Origin: Ficedula albicollis
Lineage: Eukaryota; Chordata; Aves; Passeriformes; Muscicapidae
Reading direction: 5' to 3'
Length of the DNA: 64,000 bases
Assembly: GCF_000247815.1 (NCBI RefSeq)
Contig: NC_021671.1
Location: 28,350,463-28,414,462 of the forward strand
This document shows positions 30,037 through 44,682 of the stretch, piece after piece; the stretch's first letter is position 1; each line of letters begins with the position of its first letter. The position numbers and the translations under genes are program-made. The notes under the pieces are model-generated. The model did no database searches and was not told where the DNA came from. It worked only from the letters and a program-made list of their open reading frames with translations.

Positions 30037-32990
30037 AGAGACTAAGAAAGGCAGCTTTTGTACTATCTACCAGATTTTTCTTCTATTTCTACCACCCTCC
30101 TTCCTACAATTCTACAAGCTGAACGACAGCCAGATAAATCAACGAAACTATTTTTCACTGAAATAGGACAACAAAGCATCTGAGAAATTTCATAATACAG
30201 TTCAATTTCCCTTTTCAATTACACTGATAAACACAAACACATACAACTACTTTTAAGAACTCACTAATTGGTTTAAAATGCACATCTTAGAAGATGCTAA
30301 GAGAAACAGCATTCAGAATGTTGCAGCGTAGTACCCAATGAAACAGGAAATGAGGAACAAAGAAAGGAATTTCATAGATTCCAGATGTAGTCTAACACCA
30401 GCTGGGAAATACAAGCAAGAATCAACTACAGCCTTGTAAAAAGCTACCACTAACTAACTGTTTTCTTCTAGAGTTCTTGAAAAAAAGTAAGTAGCTGTAA
30501 ACAATTTGTAAATAGAAATATTTTTAGAAGGAATTGGAAACAGTAATAACAATAAACTTCTTCCCCTCCCTCCTATTTTTAAGGAGTTTAAGACTCAGCC
30601 ACCAGTTCATCTGGTTTTTTGAGCTGCTTTTTTAAACATAAGAAATCTGTATAGACAGTGATAACAGAAGCACAACTGTAAATAAAATACTTCAAGTTGT
30701 CCATTTTCCACTACTTGGAATATTACAGCTGAATGAATCTCAAAAGCAAGGAAAATTTAAGACGGTAAAGTTGATGCCTTTCATGTAACTGGAACTGAAT
30801 GGAATTTAAATTTGCAAATTGCCATCAAACAAGTTATCGGTCACTTAAAATTTTTATTCCTACATCTATAAATAAAAACAAACAAACAACACACTCCAGA
30901 TTAAAAATCTTGGAAATAAAACTCCTTCACAAGTTCAAACACCCTTCTGCTCCCTGTGTAACACATCTACAATGTTTCATCTTCCTTTTTTTGAAACACA
31001 AACTCAGGTCTTTCAATGCAAACTTCTTCTAAATGGATTTTGAAATCTCTTAGTAACAAATTTAGAGACAGACAACTATATTTCTTCCCAAAGTCTCTGT
31101 AACATATGAAAAGAAAGCTTAAGCATCATCTTATGGAAGACAGATCTGTGTGTCCCTCTCTTCCCCTCATCACAGAAATATGTCTTCTTTCCAGCGTCAA
31201 GACTTTTCATTCATCACACATGGAAGAATCAAGACACTTTATCTAATGTTCATCCACCCATTAGCAGCATATAAAAGTGCATTCATATTTATGCAAATTA
31301 AACATTGCATCAAATGCTATCTGTTCAAACCTACCTGTCATTCTTAAGTAAGTGAAACCCTCTTACCACCACATGACACTAATCCATTTCAGTCAATAGC
31401 AACACAGTCACAGCTACACTCCCACAACAGGGAACAGCAAGACTCAGTTGTTGGGCTAATGAAGGGACCTTCGTTTCGCCCCACTGCTCCCTGAGAGCTA
31501 GTAACAGGCAAATGAACAAGTCTCTGGTGAAGTAGAAAAAAATGGTAATACTTCAGAGGTCTGGAATGAAAACTGAACAGCAGAAACATTAATCAGAAGC
31601 CTCAGAAGTCTTCAACGTTTGTGTTCTTTCCTCAACAGACTTCAAAAATACAGATGCACTATATTTTTCCCTTTCAGGCAGAAGGGGGATTAAAAAACCC
31701 AAACAAAACCTCAAAGACCTCAAACTTTCCACTGAATATATGAAGTGTTTTACAGTTGGCAATGATCCATTAAAATTTGAGAAAGGAAAACAGGGGGAAA
31801 ATATTCCAGTTCTCCATAATTTTGAAGCTTCACATCTCATTTTGCAAAACTTTCACCCAGAAAGTCTTCTATAGGAGGAAAACAACATGTGAAGTTTCAG
31901 GGAAGTTCCTTTCCCCTTGGTAGAGGTTAGGATGGGAGAGGAAGGAAGTTAGATTTGTTTTGTTTTTACTCCAAAGCAAAGCTTTTATTTGGATCCTAAA
32001 TTCAGTCACCAGTCCACTACACTGAAGAAATCAGACACTGCTAAAGAACAGACACTTCATAAGGTTTAGCAAATGTCAATAAAACCAGAAGGTTAGAATG
32101 GGCAAGTCCACAATCAGCTTTTCAGTTTAATAACATATAACCTCTACTAACTCCAAGCTTAAGGTTTTCCTTGGTGTAACCACAAAACACATAAACCTCC
32201 GGTACTAGAAACTTTAAAAACACAGCATTAAGACTTACTAATGCATGTTTTGACTATTAATATAAGCCGTAGGTGACTTGCTCCCCAGAAGCATTAACAG
32301 TCCACTGGCATACAACATTAATCTTTGACATATTTGGCTGAACATTTGTTGGTCAGATCAATATGAGCAATGCAACTGTCTGATATTTACATATTTTACA
32401 GTATGCAGCCAAGTCTACAAGCCTCTGATTTTATTCTAGGCTTCTTGCTCTCACAAGACCTAGCTGTAAGATTTATTCTCCAAAGACATCCGTTTACAAA
32501 GTGAAATGTATCAACATGAGAGGCATTAAGTACTCCTTAACAACCCAAAGTGGATTTTACCTCATCGTTTCCCTCCAACCTCCTCCAAGAAAAAAAAATT
32601 GCTACATGAGGTACTCAAAGACTTAATTCAACTCTCACAGAAGTGCCATTACAGAATTATTCCTAATTTATACTCCTGTAATGGAGATCAGTCAGTGAGA
32701 AAGAACAGAGGGAAATTTAACCCAATTAATACTATCAAAGGTATCGTTGATGAGGTTTTTCAATTGTATTTTCTAATCTTGGTGTAGGCAACACTGCCCA
32801 GTGTTTACATGAGGTCTTCCTTAAATGGAAGGGAGATCAGTGCATCAGTGCAACAAATGACCTAATATGATAACAGTGTTTGACAACATATCTGCATAAG
32901 GAGAAACCTTGCTTTGATGCAGAGAAAGGGGAGAGGGAGTTCTGTTAAGCATAATTATCATAATCAACATTAGGTGCCCCAGCTTTAAAA

Positions 32991-33079
32991 GACAAGTGCA
33001 TGATGGAGAAATGGGGCAGCGTGTGTGACTACTAAGACAAGTGCATGATGGAGAAATGGGGCAGCATGTGTGACAATTA
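32991..33079. repeat. Tandem duplication, two copies of 45 bp
   Basis: The segment starting gacaagtgcatgatggaga at 32991 recurs at 33036. The copies differ at gcagcgtg versus gcagcatg and near the end. Confidence 0.93.
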
Positions 33080-33988
33080 ATACCAACTAAAACACCTAAA
33101 CTTTCATAAAGAGCTAAGGCTCCTGAACGGATTCAAGCAGCCCTCAAGCAGAAGGTCAGAGATACAGATACATTAGTTTGTCAGATAATCCTTCTGCCGT
33201 TCTTACTGGAGCTTTACCATTTGTTCTCCAGAGCAGATGACCAAGCTGGTATGTACTGGCAGGTAACATATACAGCATCATCAAGAAAACCTACACACAC
33301 ACACTCCCAGTCAAGCTCTTGGACACTTGTCCAGAAACACCTCTGACAACCACTGGAGTGCACAGCTCACTAAAATGGAAAAAACTAAACCTGAAAAGAA
33401 AATTAAGTTGCAGTCTTTCATTTTGCTTTGCAAAGTGAACTGGATTTTCTTTTGAGAGCAGAGGAGCATCAGTCAACAGTAGGTGTGCAAAGAGCACCTC
33501 ATGGCTGGGAGCAAGACGAGTAGGGAAGGGGAAAGACAAGACCTGCATTCTCAGCAGCATCAAGGTACTAATTTGGGTGAGCATATCATGATTTCATGCT
33601 TTGGACTGCAGCTATCAAACAAAAAACATAACCACCAACAAATCTAGCAATTTCAAATACTGAACCAGCAGTGACAAATCTGCATAATTTATTCTGCACC
33701 TTCCACGGCCTGTGAGACTCAAGCCTCAATTAACATTGCTACAGTCAATCAATAAGAATGTTAAGTTGCCACTTCATTTTACCTATGTAACATCAGTTCA
33801 AACTGTACTTGTTAACTTTTTAATGTGAAGAAAAGATCTTGAGAAGTCTTGAATATATTCAGGGCCAGATGCAAATAGCTCTTCTTCCTTTCTTTACTTC
33901 TTGGTCCTCTAACTTAGAAACACCGGAAAAAAAAACATTGTTATCTTTACAAGAAACATTTCACATTTCCGAAATAATAATTTTCCAT

Positions 33989-35126
<1,138 letters not shown>

Positions 35127-35176
35127 TATATATATATATACACACATATATATATATACATAGTGAGAGAGAGAGA
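35127..35176. repeat. (TA)n(CA)3(TA)n then (GA)n, right of poly-C
   Basis: Near copy of the 33989-34025 microsatellite, followed by gtgagagagagagaaagg at about 35163-35180. Confidence 0.9.
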
Positions 35177-37333
35177 AAGGTACCTGGGAAAAATTCTCTC
35201 ATTCTAAAAATACCTATTCCACAACCTTTTGCCCCATTTAAATGGGAATAAATCCTTTTACAGTATTATGCAATGAACATATTTAGTCGTAATTACTTCT
35301 ACAGGTAACCACTTAAGGCACTAAATCCCAGCAGGTAACATTAAAAGGGACATCTTCTCAAGACAAAATGGATTTCCCTGAACAACCTTAGTATTATTAG
35401 ACTTAAGGGAGACCTTAAATTTGTCAGGGACAAGATAAGTTTCTTCTTAGACTGGGAAATGCAGAGATATCTCCCAAACTTTTACTCTGTACCAAGTTTA
35501 ATGATGGAAGCCTGTAAATACCTTCTCTTGGCAATTGACCTGCTTAAACATCAGTAAACTAGCACTTAACTAAATACTCTCCCTGACTCTACCCAAGATT
35601 CCCAGTTTCACGAAGTTTAACTGCTTTCACAGTGTCTTAAACTACACAGCTCTGCATGAATTAGTAAAGAAGGCACACTAAGAATAAAGAGGCAAAGAGA
35701 TGGCACATCTATGGACCAACCATCCTCACTCTGTCAACTGGACATAAACGAGGTCTTACAGTTCCTAGAAAATGGGGTGAGTTTAGAACAGGTAAGCTGT
35801 GTGTGAAGCACTGACCTACATCAGTTAGGACGTAACTTTTATCACAAATATTTCACTGCTTCATGATTCTGATCACACTTAGGGCTAAGGACAGCTTATG
35901 CTGCTGGAATTCCCACATTTTAGACTAAGACCTCAACACCCTGTAACCACAAAACAGCCCTTCTGAAAGATGATAAAAGAAAGCTTTAGAACTTCATAAT
36001 GTCTTAAATGGCAACAAGCGCTCACAGGGCACAAGTGGATTGTTATTAGCTGTCAGCTTGAAAGAATGATGAGCAAAGGGTTCTCCTCATTATATTACAG
36101 TCCCCATAAATTCTCAGTGTGCAGTATCCTCCTGCCCCAACTCTACTTTCAAACTATCAGACAGAACTATAACAAACTCTACTACTGCTAGAAAAAATGC
36201 TATTTTAAAGCGGAGCCAAATGCCCTTAAGCATAACAGTACTAGATTTCAGGGACATGAAAAGCTTGCTAAAGTGAAAATTTACAAATGAGCTGTTTCTT
36301 TAGATTTTTTCAAGTATAAACGATTTCACAAGGTAAAATCTGGCAGCAGGTTCTCTGCTAGCCAGCATATAGCTTTCAACAGCAGAAACACCAAACATGA
36401 GCTTTTATTTTTTTTTTAACTGAAAGTTTAATAGTTGATACCATTTAAGGAGAAAAAAAAAGGTAGCTATTAAGTACAGCATATTTATTAAATATTAACA
36501 GTACAACAAAAGTCATGTTGTCAAGCAGAAGGACTCTCTTTGTAGTTTTTCCAGCCAATCATCAGCTATAGAGCCTTATGTTGTTTCCTTTCAGGTTTTG
36601 AAACACTGACTCATGGAAATATCAGCACTGCACACTTCCTCAAAGTGGCAATCTTATAGGAAGTGTTTGTTTAGTCTTACATGACACATTGTTTTGTTTA
36701 TGTACAAGGGATTCCGGTAAAAATAATTTTCAATTAAGGAAGAAAAAGACACAAGCACAACGGTTTCAGTTATGGGAAGCCAAAATAAATCAATTTCAAC
36801 CAGACATCTGAACAGCACATTCATTAACACAAGTATTACTTTTTTTCTTTCTACTGTACATTATTTCCTTGCAACATGAGCAGAAGTTGCCAGGCATTAA
36901 CTTCTTTCAATTCAACTAACCACAAAAGAAATTGGACAAGAGGTAGCACAGTAATAACTCCTCTTCACACTGGTACTCACATCAACAGTTGTACTCACAT
37001 CAACATTGCTGCTCCACAACTTCAGCATCTCAATGAGAAATTTTTAGGAGGTGCCACACCATTATCAGTTCAACTGAGTGAGGCAAACACACAGCTTCCT
37101 ACAAAGCCTAACTTTTTCAACATTTTCAAGAAAGGAGACAGATGGCTCAGGCTAAATCCAAGCATGACTAGGAACAACACTCCTCAGAACATGGAAGCAC
37201 TTAGAAGATCCAGGATGCAATCACCCACTAGCTAAATATGGTTGATTCCATGCAGCCCATCAGTCCCAAAAGAACAAGTTACACAAGCAGAAGAAAATGC
37301 CTTCAGTTATCTGCAGCTTCTTGGAAATACAGG

Positions 37334-38123
37334 ACGAGCCAGCCACAGCAATACACTACATTGGGGCATTCAAACACCTCTATGATACAGATGTTTTGTA
37401 CAGCCAGAAGCCTCCCAGCTGCATCCACCTCCCCATAAAGAGGCATGCCAACATAGGGGTCTACTCTGTTTGCACCGATTCCTCAATGCATCAATCCTAC
37501 ATTTCATCCAATTTATTCTAAGGCACACCTGTATATCAGCATCCCCGTCCATGATTTGCCAGCAGATGTGCTACAGAGAAGGAAACACCTTATCAGATCA
37601 AGCACAGAATGTCTGAAAGTCACAGATCAGTCAGAGCTTGGCTGCAAAACAAGCTCCCAAAGAAAAGAACTGACTATTTCCACAAAACGATAAATCAGCT
37701 CACTTAACCCACAGAAAGATTCAAAGCCACGAGCCAGCCACAGCAATACACTACATTGGGGCATTCAAACACCTCTATGATACAGATGTTTTGTACAGCC
37801 AGAAGCCTCCCAGCTGCATCCACCTCCCCATAAAGAGGCATGCCAACATAGGGGTCTACTCTGTTTGCACCGATTCCTCAATGCATCAATCCTACATTTC
37901 ATCCAAGTTATTCTAAGGCACACCTGTATATCGGCATCCCCGTCCATGATTTGCCAGCAGATGTGCTACAGAGAAGGAAACACCTTATCAGATCAAGCAC
38001 AGAATGTCTGAAAGTCACAGATCAGTCAGAGCTTGGCTGCAAAACAAGCTCCCAAAGAAAAGAACTGACTATTTCCACAAAACGATAAATCAGCTCACTT
38101 AACCCACAGAAAGATTCAAAGCC
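37334..38123. repeat. Tandem duplication, two copies of 395 bp
   Basis: Copy 1 is 37334-37728 and copy 2 is 37729-38123, directly abutting. Differences seen by eye include aatttattc versus aagttattc and tatcagcatc versus tatcggcatc. A run of A follows copy 2 at about 38133-38150. Like the 451-bp pair, the copies are nearly identical and may be alleles in series. Confidence 0.95.
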
Positions 38124-38235
38124 TCCTGTCACTAAAAAAAAAAAAAAAAAAGAAAACCAAAATACCCATGAATGGGAACTGCTGAAAGAAATGTACTATT
38201 GGGAATAGCTGAAAAAAGTAGTGTCACTCCAACAT

Positions 38236-38528
38236 TCATCATCTTTTCAGTGGTGCCCAGCAACAGGAAGAGGAGCAAAGGCCATAAACAGAAACAGTAA
38301 GTTCCACCTCTTGGAGGTGGAGGAAGAAGTGCTTTACATTGAGGATGGCAGAGCACTAGAACACAGTGCCCAGAAAGGTCATGGAGTCTCCTTCTCTGGA
38401 GACATTCAAACCCCACCGGGACACTTTCCTGAACAACCCATGCTAGGTGACCCCGCCTTGGCAGGGGGTTCGCAGTAGATGATACCCAGAAATCCCTCCC
38501 GACCCTTACAACCCTGTGAGTCTGTGAC
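38236..38528 (+). mobile_element. CR1 LINE 3' end fragment
   Basis: CR1 is the dominant non-LTR retrotransposon of birds. Here a 5'-truncated, diverged 3' end is readable: ttttcagtggtgcccagcaa, then gaagaagtgctttaca, then agtgcccagaaaggtcatgg, gagtctccttctctggagac and finally cccttacaaccctgtgagtc. These match in order the CR1 3' part (TTCTCTGTGGTGACC..., GAAGAAGTTCTTTACA, TGCCCAGGGAGGTGGTGG, GAGTC..CCCTGGAGG, and the TTCTGTGATTC-type end). No intact reverse transcriptase is present. Confidence 0.88.
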
Positions 38529-38648
38529 CTCCCTTCAGACCCAGGACTTTCTGTAGGGAGCCTACAAGCTCCATGTACAAATTCTAGAAGATTAGGATTG
38601 CTTTACAAGGCAAATCTGATGAGGAATACTCCCTCAACCCATGAAAGC

Positions 38649-39023
<375 letters not shown>

Positions 39024-39062
39024 CCGCCGCTGCGCGCCCCGCGGCCGCGGGCAGGCGGAAGC

Positions 39063-39129
39063 GCTCGGCTGCGCCCCCTGCCGGGCGGCGGCGGCNGCTC
39101 GGCTGCGCCCCCTGCCGGGCGGCGGCGGC
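39063..39129. repeat. 33-bp direct repeat around a single N
   Basis: The 33 bases at 39063-39095 (starting gctcggctgcgccccctgcc) are repeated exactly at 39097-39129, with N at 39096. This is the signature of two contig ends that overlap but were joined end to end. Confidence 0.95.
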
Positions 39130-40584
39130 GCAGCGCCGGGCATTGTCCTCGCGTCCTGCGGGAGCACCTCCCGCTCTGGCGGCACCGGCCGAGCACCGCG
39201 CGGGATGCTCGCGGCTCTTCCTCTCGCTATCCAGGATAAAAACCAGCGGGGATGCTTGCTGCAGCTCTACAGTAATCAAGCGCTCAGCTCTGATAAGGGT
39301 TCCGCTCCGAGAGCTGAAGTCAGCAGCAAGATTAACTTTAGTCCGCGAAATAATGAGATTGATCTCAAGACTTTTGCTGCTGTTACTGTCTTCGATCTTT
39401 TCAATAATTCAAAGAAATTCCCACACTCTCGTGACTTCAATCGTTCAGGTATAAGATCATAACTGTTTCCTTCTCGAAAAAAATAATCAAACACAAACAC
39501 CTCAGCCACAAGTCATCATCCTACACGCGAGATATGTTATCCCTTTTACTTAAAAACATCAGAGAGAAACAACTTGTACTATCATTCACATGGTGTCCGG
39601 ATTTCTCCCTTGTGAAAAGATCTTTTCTATTTTCCCCTCCCTTCTTTGAAACAAGTCTCCGACCATACACTGTAGTCTTACTGAATCTCTTTTCTGGATG
39701 CATACGAGAACATAAAATTTTTAGTTTATATGTTAAAATTTTAACTCTTAAAAACTGCTATCACTAAACTACCTGTTGACAATTAACGAGGAAACGATCC
39801 TAGCAATGTTCTCTTTGAAATGCTAACACCACTATCCAATAATGAGATTTTCTACGTAATCTCACGTTTCAGTTTTATCTAACACGCCAATTGGTGGCTG
39901 CAAGTTTGCTTCCGAACGCAGGGAAACGCAAAGGGAGATTTTTCAAGAGCTTTATTAGGAAGCCACACGCCCTCGGTACACCGCTGTGAGCCCGGCGCTG
40001 AACCTCGCCGCTGCCCCTGCAGCGCGCAGCCCCGCGCCCCGGCCCGGGGAGGAGAACCGCTCCCTCGGCATGTGGCACCGACTGTCTTACGGAAACGAGG
40101 GATTTCCCTCCCAGCCGGCACACTCAGAACTCGACCAGGGAGAGTTTAATCCGCTCGCTGACATCTGTCGCTTACTTTCTAATAATGTGGTTTGGAACTC
40201 GCTCAACAGCAAGAAGAAGAGCGAGTCTCCAAAAGCGCGAGCCGGAGGAAGCCGTGAGGAAGCGAAGGCAGCCCCTGCCTGTCCCCCTGCCGAGGGAAGG
40301 GGCTGAGACGGCGGCTCCTGCATGCACACGGCCGCTTTTGGGCCGGCTTCACACCAGCACTGCCAGTGACACACAGCGCTGAGACGCGGCGACGGCCACC
40401 AAACTTTTACAGCGTAGCTTAGCGACAAAAACGAAAAAGAAAAAAAAAAAGAAAAAAACCCACCCTAACAAAAAAATAAACACCAAAACGCGCGAAATCA
40501 GCCGAATATCCTGCGCCGCCCGGAGTCCCGCCGGCGCCGCTCGCCCGCCGGACGCAGCGCGCTGCCCGCCCGTCCCCGGGCACC

Positions 40585-41505
<921 letters not shown>

Positions 41506-42453
41506 CAGCCCGGCCCGGCCCGGCCCCGCCGGGACCCCAGCGGGCAGCGCGGGCAGCCCGAGCGGGCGCTGACTGACTCCGGGGCCCCGCTCCAGTGCCC
41601 CCGAGCAGCCGCCAGCAGCAGGCGTTGGCGTCATGGCGAGAGAGAGAGAGAGAGAGGGAGGCAGCGATGTGCGAGTCCTCTTTCCCACACAGCCATAAAG
41701 AGAGGGCTCTAGCCATGCCCCGGGTTGAAAGCCATTCATTAGTGAGGAAAAGAAGTCCCGTATTAAATAAACAAACCCGTTTGGGCGCTGGGAGCAGGCC
41801 AGTCTGTCTCCTGGCTGCATTTGATCAGCGGCAAAGCTGGCTCTACCTGATTGCATGGGGAGAGCAGGGAATTCAGATTTCAGACTTGCATGATTACACA
41901 TTAAAGAGCAAGAAATAGGACCTGTGTCAGTGTTCGGTGCCAAACTTTGGGTCTTGTAAAGTCAGTAACTGAAATACGCCTTCCCTAAAGGTCTGGCAAA
42001 AGCAGAGCCCAGAGTTCAGTGGAGGCCTACAGATTGCATTATTTCAAAAACTAAAAAAATCAAATTACCTTTGGTGCAGTCACAACCGCCCTAAAGAGGC
42101 TTGGGACATCCCTATGCAGAACAGCCCAGGCACAGCACGGTCCAGCATGTCTGATAAGCGCAACAAAATGCCCTTTTCTCAAGCCTGCAAACAAATAAAT
42201 ATAGTACAATTAAATACTTTCCTGTTCCAGCTCTAATTTCAAGAGTGAAAGAAAGGCAAACTCAGTGAGGACAATCTATACATATATTAAAATCTAGTAA
42301 TGAAGGGCAGCTAGAAATCAGAAGGCAAATCAGTCACATGTGGTATGAAGTCCATACCAAAGAGGCGCATGCAAGCCTGATGAAAACAGTTGAGCAATCC
42401 GTCATTGCTTGAATCATAGAAGGTGCATCATATAATAAATGCCCTTTATGACC

Positions 42454-42475
42454 AAAAAAAAAAAAAAAAAAAAAA

Positions 42476-42526
<51 letters not shown>

Positions 42527-42540
42527 AAAAAAAAAAAAAA
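42454..42540. repeat. A24-C39-A24 block
   Basis: 24 A at 42454-42477, 39 C at 42478-42516, then 24 A at 42517-42540. Two equal A runs around a C block suggest a single A run that was opened and filled with C. The Lys-Pro-Lys open frame across it is not a gene. Confidence 0.9.
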
Positions 42541-44265
42541 GGTGAAGTATTGAAATATAGAAGAGCAAATGAAAAGTTGGGAAGAAGCTACAATAGCAGA
42601 GGAAGTCAGCTTGTAGGAAAGCCTGAGGCATCTGAATTTTCCCCCACAGGTATGGGCCTACCTGAAGGAAACTGGCAAGTTCACAGCCAAAAAAGGAAGC
42701 AGTGAGTTACCTCAAGGAGCTGCCTGACTTACTGTGTCTTCCTTGTCTGCATAGCCAAGTGACATATGTAATTTGATAAAAATACTTTTACAGCACAGGA
42801 CTAAAGAGATTTTATAAAGTACAGGCTTCCATTTACCAGCATCCATGCCTTAATTCCTTCTTCCTCACTGTAATATGCCCAATGTCTTCTGTAACCTCAT
42901 AATACTATTCCACCATGTGCCATCTTTTCTTTTATAATGCTCTCAGCTCACTCCCAACACTTCAGCTCCTCTGCTTGCTGGTCCTTCACATCCCCCATGA
43001 CACCTTCAGTGCTCCCTGCCTTAGTAACCTTTAACATTTCCTGCACCATAACCAAAATTTCAATTGTCACAATACTTCTGATTCCCCAACTTTTGTCTCA
43101 CCTTCCAGCTGGACAAGGGGCAACATAAGCAGCAGTCTGAATAGAAACTACAAGAATGCTGACCAGAGAGCTCACATTTTAAAAAGGATATTGTCTTAGA
43201 TCAGCTAACCTGATGTTGCCTCTCAGATGCTGGATGTGACAAACAATTTGGGGGTATGCATGTCTGTTTTAACACTCTGTACATGCTCAGATATAAAAAG
43301 GAATACACAAAGTCTGTTGCTTTTGCTCCTTCACCACACATGCACATTCCTTGAACATATTGGTACAAAATAAATACAAGCCCACTGGGCTATCTCACTG
43401 AAGAAAAATGGCAAGCAACTGTTACACACAATGCTGTACACAGGCACAAAAAAAGAATTACAGCTATAAGCAGTGGATAATGTTTAGCTATAAGCAAAGG
43501 TAAATGTATCCTGTGCTAAGGATCTTTATAAATCTTCCTCAACAGCATCAGGGAGAAACCTGCTTCCATGCTCTAAATATTAGGGACATCTTATATAAAA
43601 TATTTTACTTCTGTGTTTGCTTTTGCTACATAAGGACTTCAGCTGGCCTTATTTCCCTGTTGGAAGCTTTTCTTATCTGCAGAAAGTTGACCCCAAAATA
43701 GTCATTTTTTCAAAAAATCGATTTTTCAATTCTCTTCCCAGCACTTGCTGCTGTAAGGGCTGTTGTCAGCATATACTGAACAGACTATCCTTCCCAATTT
43801 GCCACTGTATTCTTTTCAGACAGTAATGGCACTTCCATCTATATCCTTTATACCCAGGAAATGAACTAATGTGTAATGTGTCTACCTACAATACCAGGCA
43901 TTGTACGTTCACAAAAATCAAGCTATGTATAAATTCTCCACCCCTTTACATGCACCCAAATTTGCAGTCAAAGCTCACCACCTTAAACCTAATGTCATTT
44001 CACTCAGCATAAAATCACCTTGTAAATCTAAGGTGCTGGTTTTCTCCCACACCCTAACCTCAGGTGTTGCTTGCAACCTCTCCCTGTGTAACACTGGTCT
44101 CACAAGGGTGCGTGGTGTAACACATTTGTTGGGTAAAAAAAAAAAATGTACTGTCATGACTCCCATTTGTATATTGTGAAAAACAAGAGGCCTGTAAGAC
44201 ATGACACTTGGAAATTCTTTACCGATTCTTTACCACTATCATAAGCAAACTGATCAGAAAGCACC

Positions 44266-44682
44266 AAGTTGGAATAAATTAATATTCCTCACATGAAAGT
44301 CTATTCTCTGTCCAAAGGTGTGGTTAGGGCACAGTGGCATGCTGGGCAGTTTTAGGAATGAATACCTGCCTATGCCTATGCTTCCAGGTTTTTTTTTTCA
44401 AGATGGTTTAGCTTTGTCAAGAGCACAGATATGTCAAGGAAAACTATGGCAAAATTTAACCATAAACCCAGCCTTTCCCAGGAAATGTAGTGAAGCATGA
44501 CAAACTTCCACACTTAAGCATAACAGAAACTACCTAGATGCCTACAGAATCAATTACCAACAATTGGAACAGTCCAACATTTAAAACCATTAAAACACAC
44601 AAAAAATTAGTAAGTAAAAAACCAGTGTATAGCAAGAAAAAATAAGGAAAAAAGTTGGAATAAATTAATATTCCTCACATGA
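44266..44682. repeat. 31-bp direct repeat, 386 bp apart
   Basis: The sequence starting aagttggaataaattaata at 44266-44296 recurs exactly at 44652-44682. The 355 bases between show no recognisable element ends. Too long for a normal target-site duplication. Confidence 0.85.
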
